A stretch of 64,000 bases of DNA from NCBI RefSeq assembly GCF_043643765.1, contig NZ_JBHZSP010000009.1:140410-204409 (forward strand), in the 5' to 3' direction. A program made the translations under genes and the position numbers. The notes beneath the pieces were generated by a model, which was not told the origin of the DNA, ran no database searches, and worked only from the letters and a program-made list of their open reading frames with translations. Below are positions 63,931 to 64,000 of this stretch, piece after piece; the first letter of the stretch is position 1, and each line of letters starts with the position of its first letter. This DNA is from Marinomonas posidonica_A (GTDB lineage Bacteria > Pseudomonadota > Gammaproteobacteria > Pseudomonadales > Marinomonadaceae).

Positions 63931-64000
63931 CTTGACGACGACCTACTCTCACATGGGATCCCCCACACTACCATCGGCGATGGCGCTTTTCACTTCTGAG
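63931..64000 (-). rRNA. rrf: 5S ribosomal RNA, 3' part (cut by window end)
   Basis: The last 70 nt of a typical gammaproteobacterial 5S: CTCAGAAGTGAAAAGCGCC, GCCGATGGTAGTGTGGGGG and CATGTGAGAGTAGGTCGTCG, ending CAAG. The rest of the operon (23S, 16S) should lie to the right of the window. Confidence 0.95.

Noticed and set aside
63753..63974. 73-residue reading frame on the minus strand
   Set aside because: It overlaps the 5S gene and terminator, so it is an rRNA-region artefact.

Overview
The window looks like part of a chromosome scaffold from a marine gammaproteobacterium, most likely Marinomonas or a close Oceanospirillales relative. This rests on the moderate GC content and on the clear gammaproteobacterial forms of Gsk, UvrB, IhfB, LapAB, PyrF, TrpS and RecCBD. 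The genus is an inference. One 100-N assembly gap (44770-44869) sits inside a tandem tRNA-Ala repeat.

Region 1 (1-17.3 kb) is accessory metabolism. It has a RidA-like protein, a CGNR-type regulator divergent from an alpha/beta hydrolase, a flavin 2-hydroxyacid dehydrogenase, a membrane chemoreceptor, and a catabolic cluster. The cluster holds a MarR regulator, two paralogous aldehyde dehydrogenases, an outer-membrane MetA-type channel, a 12-helix DUF2306-like membrane protein and an acyl-CoA synthetase. A convergent operon adds a FadB/FadJ-type bifunctional enzyme and a thiolase. Palindromes of the form GTTGC-N4-GCAAC lie before both transcription units (two copies at 6278-6311, one at 17268-17281), so they look like one regulon. 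The logic reads as hydrophobic substrate, aldehyde, acid, acyl-CoA, beta-oxidation; the substrate is unknown.

Region 2 (17.4-20.4 kb) is a small islet: a hipBA toxin-antitoxin pair behind three operator-like repeats spaced exactly 30 bp apart, a decayed tyrosine recombinase tail and an orphan gene, next to the 3' end of tRNA-Val.

Region 3 (20.4-44.5 kb) is mostly core: uvrB, a persulfide-dioxygenase-like hydrolase with a SulP transporter, comEA, pyrF-lapB-lapA-ihfB, ppa, trxB, a MoeB/ThiF E1-like enzyme, gsk, a CheW protein, a Tim44-like protein, trpS and recC-recB-recD.

Region 4 (44.5-61.3 kb) has tRNA-Ala (2 copies), tRNA-Leu, two EAL proteins, an ankyrin/Sel1 protein, a YciA-like thioesterase, an OsmC protein, a cobalamin block (cobJ-cobM-cobW-cobN-cbiX, with two histidine-rich metal-binding proteins), an MliC lipoprotein, an FMN riboswitch before a type II lumazine synthase, a DUF1304 protein and rsmS/ybaM.

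Region 5 (61.36-62.97 kb) appears to be a short integron cassette array on the minus strand with attC sites and no integrase in view. One cassette is a RelBE-type toxin-antitoxin pair; the other carries a frameshifted membrane protein. Then come two 204-bp tandem repeats and the tail of an rRNA operon: a 5S gene cut by the window end, a terminator, an expanded 5S-like copy, and a second identical terminator.
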